A stretch of 64,000 nt of DNA from Pristionchus mayeri (lineage: Eukaryota; Nematoda; Chromadorea; Rhabditida; Neodiplogasteridae). A program made the translations under genes and the position numbers. Of this stretch, positions 25,483-37,079 are shown piece by piece. Where the stretch lies: the NCBI GenBank assembly GCA_036245805.1, contig BTRK01000002.1, forward strand, positions 17,663,067 through 17,727,066. The letters run 5' to 3'. The notes below the pieces were generated by a model, which ran no database searches, was not told where the DNA came from, and worked only from the letters and a program-made list of their open reading frames with translations. Each line of letters opens with the position of its first letter. Position 1 is the stretch's first letter.

Positions 25483-26168
25483 TACTTCTATTATATTATA
25501 CTCGTAACACAACACTATCAGTCTAGAGTGTATGGCTTCGTAATCAATTTTGTAATTTTCTCAAGTTCTTGACTGATAAAGTGAAAATCTGTTGGCTTTG
25601 CTGGACACACCTGACACAAGCATGAGCAGCCCGCCTCCTCGATTGATGAAGACGTTGAGCGTCTGCGAAGGAAAATCTCTCATCTCCCTAATGAGCTTTC
25701 ATTTATTCTTCATAAAGGGAAATCTGTTCCGTTTTGGTTCAATGCTGGTTATTGTTGTCATATCAAAGAAATGAGATGGTACCTGTCTGTCAGTGATTCC
25801 GAATGCCTTGGCGATGGTCGCTCTCTCAGATGGCCAAAAGTGACTCACTCCCCGTGCCATGATTCCACTCAACAATTCATTATTCAGAATGAGAAGCATG
25901 AATATACGACAGCGAGCACCTCGCACCCCCTCATTATCGCCTCTCTCTCGCACTCCTTGGGGAGGTGAGCAGCAAGGGATTAGACTCCGCGTGGAGATTT
26001 GACAGCGAGGAGGTTGCTATGCTACCCCTCCTCTCCCCTTCTTCTCCACTCATTCCCACACTATACAACTATTGCTACATCGGGCAAAGGACGATATTCT
26101 CTGCACAGTATCTCCCACACATATCACTAGATTCAGCACAAGAAACACCAATTCTCAATCGGACTCAC
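25483..26168. other. Spacer between transposase gene and USP fragment
   Basis: Downstream of the transposase stop. The missing C-terminal part of the USP catalytic domain would be expected here on the minus strand, but I could not find its conserved QEDAHEF or His-box sequences. A weak minus-strand stretch near 26070-26105, reading RISSFARCS, resembles the region just before that motif but cannot be joined in phase. Confidence 0.5.
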
Positions 26169-29100
26169 TCTTGAGATGGGATCCGATCCATCTCGTGTCC
26201 ATCGGCCCGCTCGTCGTGAACGTACGGCTGAGATGGAACTGCCGCAGCGCGCACGCTACGCACTGGTTCTGATCGCGCTTGCCTGCAGGTCAATCATATA
26301 CCGTAATCCAGGCTAATCGCGATTCGATATCGTATCCTAATCTACCGTAACCCTACAAACTCACAGTCAGACTTGTGTCGCTCCATGAGGTAGCGGGCGA
26401 GGGGCGCGGTGTGCGTAACCGTCTGCAGGATGGCATTGAGGAAGCAATCGTTCGCACGATTGATCAAGCCCTGGCCACGTTTACGGTCGTTCTGTAAGGA
26501 TAACGATTATCGATTAGAAGCATACATTTTCATAACCTCGGACTCCGAGGGTACCCACTTTAACATAACTTAGTCTGCCCGATCTATGACTAGGCTCAAA
26601 AGATGCGCTGTGGGGCGCCGATAACAAATCACCTTTTTGGTAGCCACTTATATTCCCATCCTAGTGAACGGGAGCCACTTATATGCAAATACAGTAATTT
26701 TTGGCATTTTCCAACTATGGCCTAGAGATTCGGGAGTAGGCTCAAAAGATGCACCGTGATGTGCAGATAACCAATCACCTCACTGGGAGCCACTTATAAT
26801 GCCATCCCAGGGAATGGGAGCCACTTATATTGTTTCCCCGAGGTTAATGAAAATGTATGATTAGAAGGAATGAATCGATTAATCGTCAGTACTCCATCAG
26901 CCACAAAAAAATTAACAGCGTAGTTATTGTCTAAAAATGCTTCTCTCTACGGTCATCACATCAACATGGAATAAAGAGTTCCATCTACTATCTACTATCA
27001 GAACTATCAAGGTAAAGATAGGAACCAGAAGGGCAGAAACCGACCAGCCACGAGGCGCCGTCCCATCCCCACTTGCTGCTGATCTCCTTCTCCATCACGG
27101 GGTACTTCAGCTCCTTCTCCCCCCGCTCCGACAGCAGTCGCTTGCGACCTGCGCCCGCTGCAAACATTTTAATTAATTAATTAAACAATAAATTAATTTA
27201 TTCCATCATATAATAAAATATAAGATTTTGTGAATCTTCTCGTTTAATCTTCAAGATTCGCACTGTTTCCATTTCAGTAAGGTACCATCTATAGGTATCA
27301 ATCGGGATCATCGATGACAAAAAGAAAAATAACACTCGACGACTCACCCTTGGCGACGCTTCCGGCTGCGCCCGTGGTTGCTGCAGACGTCGTCAGCGAC
27401 GACTCCGAATTGGCGCGAGACAACGGCTTCACCACGCCGTTCACCGCTGTCTTCGAGATACCTGCCAAGTTCACGTTTCTACATATGTCTTTATACCTTT
27501 TGCTGTCATTGCATATGATACTGCTCCATGCGTCTAATATCACCCCCATCTAGGTGATTGCCCGTTACTTCTCTGTTTCATCAGCTCACCATTAGTCTTG
27601 GGTAGTTGGGGTCCGAATGCGGGCATGCCCGTCTCATCCTCGTCCTCCTCACTGCTCTCCTCCTCCTCTTTCTTCTTCTTCTCTACACTCTTCACTGGGG
27701 ACTGCTTGGGAGTGGGAGGAGGCGGTGGAGGCAGCTTAGTTGCTGCTGCTGCAGTAGTAACCACGCGCGGCAGCAGAGAGGGCGCAGCCGGACGCTGCTG
27801 CTTCACTGCAATCACATGTTTAGATACAGAGACACGCAAGAGAGAGAAACAAGCAACTAACAAGGCCCCTTATGACGTGGACATGGATAATTTCGAGAGG
27901 ACCTCGCCATGGATACCGAACTTGCTACTCGAGAAAGGCTACGCAGAGAAGAGGGACATGGTAGGAAATTTCAAGTTTCATGGGAGCGTAAATTACCTTC
28001 GGGTACTGCTGCGAGTGGAGATACGATGGCCTTCGGAGGCTGCGGCGGCTTGAGCTCTGCTGGCTTCGTCACCGTCGTCGATAGCGTCTCGCTGCAATGG
28101 ACGATGTAACGTTAACGATGTTAAAAACATAAAATGGAGAAATTTCTATAAATTTAGCACAAATGCATCACATTCTAGTCTCGCAATAGATGAACCAGGT
28201 GGATTCTCGCTGCCCACTCACAGTTTTATCCTCTTGACGAAAGATCCGAGTGATCCGGCTCTCCTCGGGTCGACGACCTCTTCCTCGTCGCTCTTGCTGC
28301 TCTTCTCCTCCTCACTCTCACTCGTCGCCTTCCGCTTCCCGTTCGACAACAAACTGAGAGAAATTACACTCTAAATCTCGACGACAGAATCTATCCACTT
28401 GCATAACAATCACATGGCTTTTCGATGGAGCCCACATGTGAATACAATGGGAATTTTAGGATTTTCGAATTCAATTAAAGTGCTTACCTCGGCTGCTTCG
28501 GTTTCTCGTCCACCTGCATGTCCTCCGGCTTGACATCGAATCGCGACTTGCGACTGTAATTGCGCCATTGTAGTGTTTACTCAATGTCTTACTATTTACT
28601 CTTACTTTTCTAGCTCATTAGTAATTTAAATTGAAGGATGTCATCTATTAGCTAGCAACTTTCGTGTTTCGACGAGAAGCGAACTCACGGAGGCAGGGGT
28701 GGTGGTGGTTGGGGCGAGGGCTCGGCAGCGAGCATGACAGCGCGAGGCTGGAGTAGCCCCGTCTCAGGCTTGACGACGGCCACCTGACGAGGTACCATCG
28801 GAGACGACTGCAAGCAGCTCTTCATCAATGGATGGAAACTATCAGAAAGACTAATTGTAATGATACACAAACACTCTTTCTTAGAATACATCGCAAAATG
28901 ATGGTTAATAGTATTAGAGGAAAATAGGCTAACAGTACTTACCTCTTCCTTCTTCACAGGCGTAATCGCGCCAGTACCACCTCTCAATCCGGGCGAATCC
29001 ACACCGACGAGATCCTGCAAGTTACATCATCAAATACATTTAAATCAAGTAAAACAACCTAGTGAATAACTCGGGTTGGACAAGCACCAACCGCACCTCG

Positions 29101-29927
29101 CGAGAGAAACGAGTAAAAATAAATGACCACTCGCATTTGCATTGAATGAGAACAATACTACGTGCAATCTCTTTGAAAAAAAAGTACCCGAGTGTAGGAG
29201 AAAAGCGAGGCGATTGGCGACCCAGAGGATGAAGATCCGGAACAGTCTTGATGAACACTCGATCCTCTGGAAAGAAAGATTTTTTTAGAAGATCCGCTAA
29301 GCCAACACTAATCAGATATCAGGTCAAACGTTGCTATCGATCAAGATCTTTCTCTTGATGCTGTTAATTAACAAGAAGGAGAAGAGGGTTAACCTGTGCG
29401 AGGAGATGGGCGATCCAGTGGTCGACTTATCTCCGTATCGCATCTTATCGGGTTGCAGCACTGCAAAGCAGTATATTTATCAGCTGAAATACATTTAGAA
29501 CGTAAAATATTGAAATATACAATAAGTACTCACCAATATACGAGAAACAGCCTCTATCATTCCCCGGCTTCGCTTCGAGAGCTTAGAAGAGAGCCGACTC
29601 GCGCGAGTCGCAAGACAGAGAACTAGCGGACGGAGTGTGCTGTCGATCGATAATCGACTGACGCGATGCACGCTGCAGTTTACATCATCAAATATATTTA
29701 AATTAATTGAACAGTTAAGCCAAAGATGGGATTAGATCGCAGTTATTGAGCACCAACAGCACAGCTAGAGGCGCATGCACATTTCAATGGATATTCACCT
29801 TGAGCTTGTTCTCGTCGTGCTCGCCGTTGACGATGTAGCGGTCGTTCTTCAGGGCAATGTTCGTCTGCGCGCCGAACTCGAATTGGCGCACTACAATATC
29901 GGTCGATAAAGCAGCGTAACCGGCCAT
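26169..29927 (-). CDS. USP36/42-like ubiquitin hydrolase, truncated after the Cys box
   Basis: From ATG 29927, minus-strand exons include 29927-29799, 29460-29394, and others near 29265, 29010, 28810, 28555, 28350, 28090, 27806, 27470 and 27160, then 26491-26365 and 26283-26169. Most join in phase. The long N-terminal region is Pro/Ser/Glu/Lys-rich with basic KRK-type signals and an acidic EEESSEEDEDE stretch. The C-terminal exons carry a USP Cys box (GLINRANDCFLNAILQ, nucleophile Cys, Asn five residues before it kept) and the following CVACALRQF, which resembles the C..C of USP36/42. A whole USP domain is about 300 residues; only about 80 are visible, with no QEDAHEF or His box. The GNTC of typical members is ANDC here. 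It may be a pseudogene, a truncated regulator, or a gene whose end I missed. USP36/42 proteins remove ubiquitin in nucleus and nucleolus. Confidence 0.65.
26521..26859. mobile_element. 339-bp MITE with perfect 8-bp target duplication
   Basis: Terminal inverted repeats start CATACATTTTCATaACCTCGG on the left and mirror it on the right. ATTAGAAG flanks both sides (26513-26520 and 26860-26867). Inside, a unit GGGAGCCACTTATA occurs four times (one diverged as GGTAGCCACTTATA) and TAGGCTCAAAAGATGC twice, so the interior is itself a tandem duplication. It lies in the intron between two USP catalytic-domain exons. An 8-bp duplication is typical of hAT elements. Confidence 0.9.
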
Positions 29928-30073
29928 TTTATCAGTTCGCAATCACGCGCGGGAGACGCAATATTCAAAAATAGTCAAGCAAAAGTAAAATTCAAAGTAA
30001 CAAGTTCCCTAGTTTCAAGTTCTAATGCCTTTCAAGTCGTCAAATATAAAAAAAAACAAGGCAAATAACTCAC

Positions 30074-30459
30074 CTCAGTCGGAAATCGCCTTCGCGATGT
30101 CGCTCATCTTGGCCATGAGGAGACGTTTGAAGCGATAACGGCGTAGACTGCTTCAGTTTTTTCCTCTTTCGTGACAACCGCCCTGCAATTAGGATATATT
30201 TAAAAGCGGAATGAGTAATCTATGACGCGGCTAAGGGGCGCTTACTTTCGCAAGTTTGTGAGTGAAGCAGAGAAAGCATAGAAGACCGCTCGTCGTGCCA
30301 CAACGGATAGAAAATGGCTGGTGAGCCGGCCGAGATAGCAATTTAATTTCGTAATTTTGCATGTTAATCGCGTCAGATATACAAATAGAAACGGGAAATT
30401 GAGCACTCACCTTCCTGAGGGTTGTCGATGGTGGTGTCGTTTGCTCTGCGCGCGAGCAT
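30074..30459 (-). CDS. Possible 5' exons upstream of the USP-like gene
   Basis: Two exons join in phase on the minus strand: 30459-30411, starting MLARRANDTT, and 30182-30074, basic and Ser-rich (RLSRKRKKLKQ). Both have good splice sites. The second ends in phase 2, and I could not join it to the ATG exon at 29927, which has no nearby acceptor. They may be an alternative 5' end of the USP-like gene or a separate small gene. Basic composition would suit a nuclear or nucleolar protein. Confidence 0.4.
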
Positions 30460-30833
30460 CGCGTTCTCGGCATGAAATATAAGGAATTCAGCATAAATCG
30501 ACATAAAGGAACATTGGGCAGCATTATTGAAGCAATTTGGCGTAATCAAACAATCAAAATCGCGAGAAAATGGGCAGAAAATGGGAAATTTCAAGAATCG
30601 TGCAGTTGGCAAAATTCCAGCGTGCAGTGGTGAGGAAGTAATTTGATTTTGGTGAGGCCCATTGGCACACCATGCACGCTCGTTTTTGTAAGCACACCAT
30701 AATTTAATTTATTTTTGTATACGAAGAGAAAATTTTTTTTAAATTTAATTTCTTTAAATATTAACGTAAAACAACAAGGAGCGTAATATAAGTTCAAATG
30801 TCCAATAACTGCAGGGTCCCTTTAATGTGATTG

Positions 30834-31348
30834 TTAATATTAAATAATGTGAATTCAACCCAATTCCCCTGTGCACTAGCCATTTCAACGAAACCTGCTA
30901 GAAAGGGGGCGAATAAAGTTGTTTTGATGATCATAGCTCTTCCTATTTAGAAGCACTGATTCACGGGGCCTATTCTTTCCTGAATACTGATTCCCGTGGA
31001 ACAATGTGAGATTCATTCAGAGATGTGATCGGATGGCCATAATTGTCTTGCAGAGTCTCTTCTCTGCCGACCAGATCAAGCAGTGGGGTCTGGAGAAGAG
31101 AGTAGCGCCCATCTCTGCTCCTCCCGCTCCCGCCCCCGCAGCTGTTATAGTATCTACGCCACAGAGAAAGACGAGAGGCAAGTCTGACAACAATTTTAGG
31201 AGTTGATTTGCATATGATGACAGCTCCATTTATGACTGATCCGTTTGTCGATAGTATTGATTCACTAATCTCCCATTCATACATCCCATCTATATCCCTT
31301 ATTTTCTACAAATTTCTCGTCCTGCATTTCTTTTTACAATTAGATATA
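30834..31348 (+). repeat. Segmental duplication 'head', copy 1, with an eIF4G-like exon
   Basis: This stretch recurs at 38338-38510 and 42575-43000 with high similarity (starting around GTGAATTCAACCCAATTC). It contains a good open exon from 31054 (after CTTGCAG) to a stop at 31204-31206, reading SLFSADQIKQWGLEKRV then Ala/Pro-rich. The first part resembles LTPEELKNFGICQSLV just after the eIF4E-binding motif of the eIF4G gene at 45.0 kb. The third copy lost about 95 bp of the Ala/Pro-rich tail. The exon may splice onward to the gene at 35376. Confidence 0.6.
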
Positions 31349-32342
31349 ACACGTATCACGAGCCAGTGGATGTGTGCGGGAACAATTTCCAACTTTTATT
31401 TTTTTGTTTTTGTTCATATTATGGTGGTAGCATGCACTAGAGCCAACTTCTTGAAATTTCTAGGTCACAGGTCCCAGAGCCGTCATTTAGGAATTTTCCG
31501 GTTTTGTATCCGGCTCTACCGTATATCAGCTCCCAGATGAGCTAGAGAGCTGGCATTGGGCTTGAAATGCGCGGAAAAAATATTTCCAACAACTTTTGTG
31601 TTGACGTCAAAAGAATCGGACCGCAAACAAAGATGGTGCAGACCAAAATGCACAAATTTGATGTTTCAAAAAAATTTATTCATCCCCGTACAATCGCCTG
31701 GACCAAATCGTTCATGCAAAAAATGAAAAATAGTGTATCATTGTACATTATAAAAATATGAAACCCAGATTCGGAGGTGGCCAAAATTTGCAGCATACCT
31801 TCAAACATCGATAATTCCATAATTTCGCCGAAAATGAGCATCCGAAAAAAATAGAAAGAGCTTGAGCTCAGTTTTAAAATGAAAGTAAAATGATGCTACC
31901 ATGAAAAGAAACTAAAAATAAAATATTGAAACATTTGCTGGCATGAAAAGCATCGGACTGCAAATGAAGTGTGCTAGAATCAAAATTCACAAAGTACATG
32001 TATTTAAAAATATATTCGCCTATGTGCGCTAGCCTGGACCGAATCGTTCATGCAAAAAATTAATAATAGTGTAGCAATATGCATTATAAAAATATAAAAC
32101 TCAGATTTGGAGGTGGCCAAAATTTGGGACATACCTTCAAATATTGAAAATTCCACAATTTTGCTAAAAATGCATTTTCGAAAAACAACAAGTTTTCATG
32201 CCAGCAATTATTTTAATATATTTGCTAATTTCTTTTCATGCTAGCATCATTTTTCTTTCATTTTAAAACTGAACTCAACTTCTGTCTATTGTTTTTGAAA
32301 CCGCATTTTTAGCAAAATTGTGAAATTTTCAATGTTTGAATG

Positions 32343-34238
32343 TACAGTCGCGCCCATAAGTCACCGGTCACTTTTGGAATGGGTTTGAACTTTTTGCTCA
32401 GGAAATATATCATTCTGAGGCTAGGACGTTAATTTTTTTTTTCATTTCTATGTAAAAAACAGATTTTTACCTAACTTTCCCACAAAGTTATGGTTGTCCA
32501 AAAAATGGTCATGCAAAAAAGTGATTTTTTTCATGCCCTGATGGTAAATGTCGAGATATTGTTTTCATATACTCAGGATCATCTGGGTTTATGATGTCGA
32601 TCATTTTGATGCCTTGAACGAATTTATAGCTGGACAAGGAGCCGAGATTTGAACTTCCGACCTCGATTTTGCAGCAAGGCTGCAGCAAATGTGCGGTGGC
32701 GCAGCAACCTCAAAATTTTTTCTGGGTAGGCCTCGGACATGACTCCAACCTCGGAAAGTGGCCAGCAGGAAAAAAATCCATGTAAGAATAATGCCGTTTT
32801 GAAAAAGTAGATTTTGATTGCGTCATCACTACGCAATGACTAGGCTATTGCATCATACCCCAATATCAAAAAGAAAAATCTCCGATGAATTCGGTGCATA
32901 ACTTTCTAGCCTCAGAATGATATTAGGTTGACTAGAAAGTTCTGTCGCATGTTGTGGTCTCACTTCAATCCGTTCGTTCTCATGTCTCTGTTGGTTTGAG
33001 CCGCCCCATTTTTCAAGTTCAGGAGGAGTACACAGGGGTGTTTTAGATATGTTTTAGATTTGGTAATGCCAGTCAGTTTAAACCAGATAATTGTACAAGT
33101 TCTCCAAGGAGTGCTCTTGTTTTCACGACATAATTATATTATCATTCTCCGCTTTCAAACCAATGGTAAGACAACTTCATATAGCGTATGTGTATCAAAT
33201 ACATATCCCCTCTATCACTGCGCGAAGTTGGTTGAACGATGACGATAATATGGAGGTAGATCAAATATATTAGGTTCGAGCGGATGGGTCTACCTCACTA
33301 GACCTTCGACGTCTACGATTAGATGCAAACAGTGGCCTCAACCATATCATGCGCGATCTCACCACCACTGCTGGGGACAACCATCCCACACTAAATCATG
33401 GACTTGAGATATTCGGAAACGTGTGAAAATACGAAAAATATTTTTTTGGCTGGAACCCAGATTCTGACAAAATCACATGTTGAATGTGTCTCCGACTTTG
33501 TCCCTTCTCCATGGCTCTTCAATTTATCTAGACAATGCTACTAAATGAGATGATTGCTAAGTATATTGCGCAAAAAAATGAGCACAATCAATCACATGAT
33601 CTTGCTGCATGGTAGGCAGTATATAATTCCAAACACCATTTTCGATGTTCAAAAATACCATTCTTCGACCAGATATGTCGAAAACGCGTTTATTCATACT
33701 ATCCCCCAACTTTATGTATGGATATCATGGATATTGTCTGTGTTCACTACTCTCACAATTTCAAGCTCCAAATCGAAAGGACCCATCCAAGACGTGATAT
33801 TTTCATCATCCCACTCAACATGGCCTGCGCCTTCCCCATAAGGGATGGCCTGCTCTGACTAATACCTTCTACTGCTATTGGCATATTCCTTGACCGTTGC
33901 TCATTAAAACTATCACTTGCTCGCGGGTCTAGTTATCTTCTAAGATTAGCAGGAAGACAAATATCAGGAGTCGTTGAAATGCTGTTGGTCAAATTCTTCG
34001 AATCATAGATACCATAACAATGAAAGTTAGGTAGCCGTAACGGTAAAAATTTGTAGCAGGGAACTATCCATATCATTCATTATAGTACTTAGATGATGCA
34101 TCCTTTAGAACTGTATTAGTGAACAAAAGTTTAAATACGAAAAATACGACAAAACTTTCTAGTCAACCTGATATATTTCCTGAGCAAAAAGTTCAAACCC
34201 ATTCCAAAAGTGACCGGTGACTTATGGGCGCGACTGTA
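32343..34238. mobile_element. Tc1-like palindromic element (TA target), nested level 2
   Basis: Ends read TA-CAGTCGCGCCCATAAG and the mirror on the right, flanked by TA as in the Tc1/mariner superfamily. The arm continues inward to CTCAGGAAATATATCATTCTGAGG. Part of its interior (about 32615-32780) is nearly identical to 41845-42005 in the palindrome at 40871-42209, so both belong to one family. It has no intact transposase. A mariner sits within its right side. Confidence 0.85.
32923..34171. mobile_element. Mariner-like element, nested level 3
   Basis: Ends read TTAGGTTGACTAGAAAGTT on the left and the mirror of TCAGGTTGACTAGAAAGTT on the right, flanked by TA on both sides (32921-32922 and 34172-34173). 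Length 1249 bp is right for a mariner. No intact transposase frame is visible; the longest frame (about 33554-33841) does not show the DD34D catalytic pattern. Likely a decayed copy. Confidence 0.85.
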
Positions 34239-35375
34239 CATTCAAACATTGAAAATTTCACAATTTTGCTAAAAATGCGGTTTCAAAAACAATAGACAGA
34301 GGTTGAGTTCAGTTTTAAAATGAAAGAAAAATGATGCTAGCATGAAAAGAAATTAGCAAATATATTAAAATAATTGCTGGCATGAAAACTTGTTGTTTTT
34401 CGAAAATGCATTTTTAGCAAAATTGTGGAATTTTCAATATTTGAAGGTATGTCCCAAATTTTGGCCACCTCCAAATCTGAGTTTTATATTTTTATAATGC
34501 ATATTGCTACACTATTATTAATTTTTTGCATGAACGATTCGGTCCAGGCTAGCGCACATAGGCGAATATATTTTTAAATACATGTACTTTGTGAATTTTG
34601 ATTCTAGCACACTTCATTTGCAGTCCGATGCTTTTCATGCCAGCAAATGTTTCAATATTTTATTTTTAGTTTCTTTTCATGGTAGCATCATTTTACTTTC
34701 ATTTTAAAACTGAGCTCAAGCTCTTTCTATTTTTTTCGGATGCTCATTTTCGGCGAAATTATGGAATTATCGATGTTTGAAGGTATGCTGCAAATTTTGG
34801 CCACCTCCGAATCTGGGTTTCATATTTTTATAATGTACAATGATACACTATTTTTCATTTTTTGCATGAACGATTTGGTCTAGGCGATTGTACGGGGATG
34901 AATAAATTTTTTTGAAACATCAAATTTGTGCATTTTGGTCTGCACCATCTTTGTTTCCGGTCCGATTCTTTTGACGTCAACACAAAAGTTGTTGGAAATA
35001 TTTTTTCCGCGCATTTCAAGCCCAATGCCAGCTCTCTAGCTCATCTGGGAGCTGATATACGGTAGAGCCGGATACAAAAACCGGAAAATTCCTAAATGAC
35101 GGCTCTGGGACCTGTGACCTAGAAATTTCAAGAAGTTGGCTCTAGTGCATGCTACCACCATAATATGAACAAAAACAAAAAAATAAAAGTTGGAAATTGT
35201 TCCCGGGGATTGGCTTTTTCCTCCACTGACTCATGATACCTGTGATTAATTTAAATTTTTTTACACTGGGATAACGTAGGATACCCCCAGAATAAATTTA
35301 TGAATGAATAAAAGGATCAATTTGATTAGTTTCTGATGTTCTCATGGTTTGATTCTCTTTTATCTAGGGACTGAG

Positions 35376-36347
35376 ATGAAGAAGGGACCGACTTGTAATG
35401 GCACGTCGACGACGACAGTCAAGGATGACAGGAGAGGAACACTCCTTCCCCAGAGAAGTTTGTCGTCCATTGAGTATCTAGATGAAGAGATAGCGTTAGG
35501 GAGAGGAGGAGATAAGGAGAAGAATGCAGCTCTGATAGGTGATCCGATGGGCGGAGTCCCGACCCGCCAGCAACAGCCGATGCACGGTGGATCGACCTCT
35601 TCTGGCGTCCAGTCCATGAACGGTGGTGTTGCATTCGTCAGTGTCCCTGCTGGAATGGCGCCCGAGGGTATATTCCATCTCGGAGCCATCGATGATCGAC
35701 GATACCAGGTTTGCCCTCATTTTGAAAACTAAAAATATTTATTTTTCTAATTTCGAATCGGTAAATGTTGACGACATTCAGATTTAAAAATTTGTAGTCG
35801 TAAAAATGTGTAATCAACGTTTTTTGTCCTCATTTTTTTAAATTTTATATGTTAACGATATTTTTTTTCAGATTTTAAAATTTGTTATTCTTAAAATGCT
35901 TACTGTGAGAACAGAATGCGTAGTCCGTGGTGAGGTGTGCGAGAGTTATCACATTTTGTTGTATTACTCGCGGAACGCTGGAGAAAAAAAGTTCCGCGAG
36001 TAATACAACAAAATGTGATAGCTCTCGCCCACCACACCACGGACTACGCATTCTGTTCTCACAATAATCAACGTTTGAGATGGACAAGGATAGGAAGCAC
36101 CAAGTGGATCTCGCCATCGTGAGAATCATGAAGGCGAGGGAGATCTTCCATCACAATCTTCTAGTCGTGAAGGTGAGGGCAAAGGAAGGAATGGATTGAA
36201 TCGTGGTCGTTTGAGGTGATGGTGGAGCTGCAGGATCGCTTCGATCTCAACAATCAGCTGATCGAGATGAGAATCGAGTCTCTGATAGAGAGCAAATATA
36301 TCAAGAGATCCGAGGACGACCAACGTCTCTACCTGTATATTCCATAA
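35376..36347 (+). CDS. Chimeric gene 1: eIF4G-like Q/G-rich exon spliced to a cullin neddylation domain
   Basis: Three exons join in phase: 35376-35708 (ATG inside an exon opening at 35368), 36080-36172 and 36216-36347, giving 185 residues. Residues 1-111 are low-complexity with SSGVQSMNGGV and VPAGMAPEGIF, close to eIF4G-locus exons at 39.7 kb, and end AIDDRRYQ, like TMDDRRSQ of the intact eIF4G. Residues 112-185 are a cullin C-terminal winged-helix/NEDD8 domain: DKDRKHQVDLAIVRIMKAR, then LQDRF, IEMRIESLIESKYIKR and a terminal YLYIP. In cullins the Lys of IVRIMK accepts NEDD8; it is present here. Cullins are about 750 residues and scaffold ubiquitin ligases; the rest of the cullin is absent. 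A 162-bp hairpin lies in intron 1. It could be an expressed new fusion or a duplication relic. Confidence 0.72.
35903..36064. mobile_element. 162-bp hairpin MITE with TA target, proven by a paralogous empty site
   Basis: Arms start CTGTGAGAACAGAATGCGTAG and mirror on the right, with a short spacer. TA lies on both sides (35901-35902 and 36065-36066). The other copy of this intron at about 43555-43575 reads ...TGCG-TA-ATCAACG with no insert. It lies 15 bp upstream of the acceptor for the cullin exon. Confidence 0.92.
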
Positions 36348-36975
36348 GTTTCCCCCTCCCACCCCCTTTTCATACCTACCACTTCTGGTGATAATTGTGT
36401 AGTAATCTTATCCCACTCTTAACTTTCCCAGTTATTGTCTTCCCCTTTTCGAGAGGGTACACCAAGTAAATATTTTTTGAGAGTATATTTAGAAGTTGTT
36501 TGTGCTCTTATATTCTAAGACTTAGAAGTTGATTTCTCTCCTCCCGTTCTCTGGTCCCTCAATCATGTACCATGCATCGCTCAGAATATTTATTTTTCAT
36601 ATTTATACGCATCAGCATATTTAGTTATTTAGAAGCTTTCAATGCACTTGTTATTTCACTTACTCCGTTTCATGCTATTGAAGTTATTACTGCAAACAGA
36701 TTTGACTGCTACTTTACCATGTGTTTATTCTTTTAACGTTGACTTTTTAATTCACTCCTCGTCATAGTCTGACATTTGTTCATGTATATAATTTAACACT
36801 GTTGCCTCTAACAGGCTGTTGTTTCTTCGAGAAATGAAGAAATAAAGATTTGTCACTAATTGGTAATTAGTGATTCCCTAACTCGATGGTTTTATGAAGT
36901 GCGGTATTTGTCCGCTTGAAGGAGTTCGTATTTTTCCCGAGTCTCCACGAGATGGGTTATACTAGCATAGATGTA
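36348..36975 (+). repeat. Shared 3'-end/UTR-like segment, copy 1
   Basis: It follows the stop of chimeric gene 1. It is closely repeated at 43845-44475 and, shortened, at 47688-48040 after the eIF4G stop. All contain GAAGAAATAAAGATTT, so AATAAA (near 36840) is the probable polyadenylation signal. They also share the self-complementary CACTAATTGGTAATTAGTG just downstream. Confidence 0.8.
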
Positions 36976-37079
36976 TTTTTACGTAGTAGGACTTTTGAAT
37001 ATATCTGATCAGGAAGGAGTGATCCAGAGGTATTTTTATATTGACATTTCAGTTTATTCTCGAACTTACTTACCACGTT

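Larger units (their letters stand above)
31349..35246. mobile_element. 3.9 kb palindromic element containing two further nested elements
   Basis: Arms of nearly 1 kb (31349-32342 and 34239-35246) are inverted copies. Ends read ACACGTATCACGAGCCAGTG on the left and the mirror of CACAGGTATCATGAGTCAGTG on the right. The matching position in the duplicated copy (about 43000) reads straight through from TAGATATA to AATTTAAA, so this is a paralogous empty site that dates the insertion after the duplication. There is no transposase frame in the arms. The centre is occupied by a Tc1-like palindrome. Confidence 0.88.

Noticed and set aside
33554..33841. 95-codon frame in the mariner as a transposase
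   Set aside because: No DD34D spacing or helix-turn-helix motif is visible; kept only as decayed interior.
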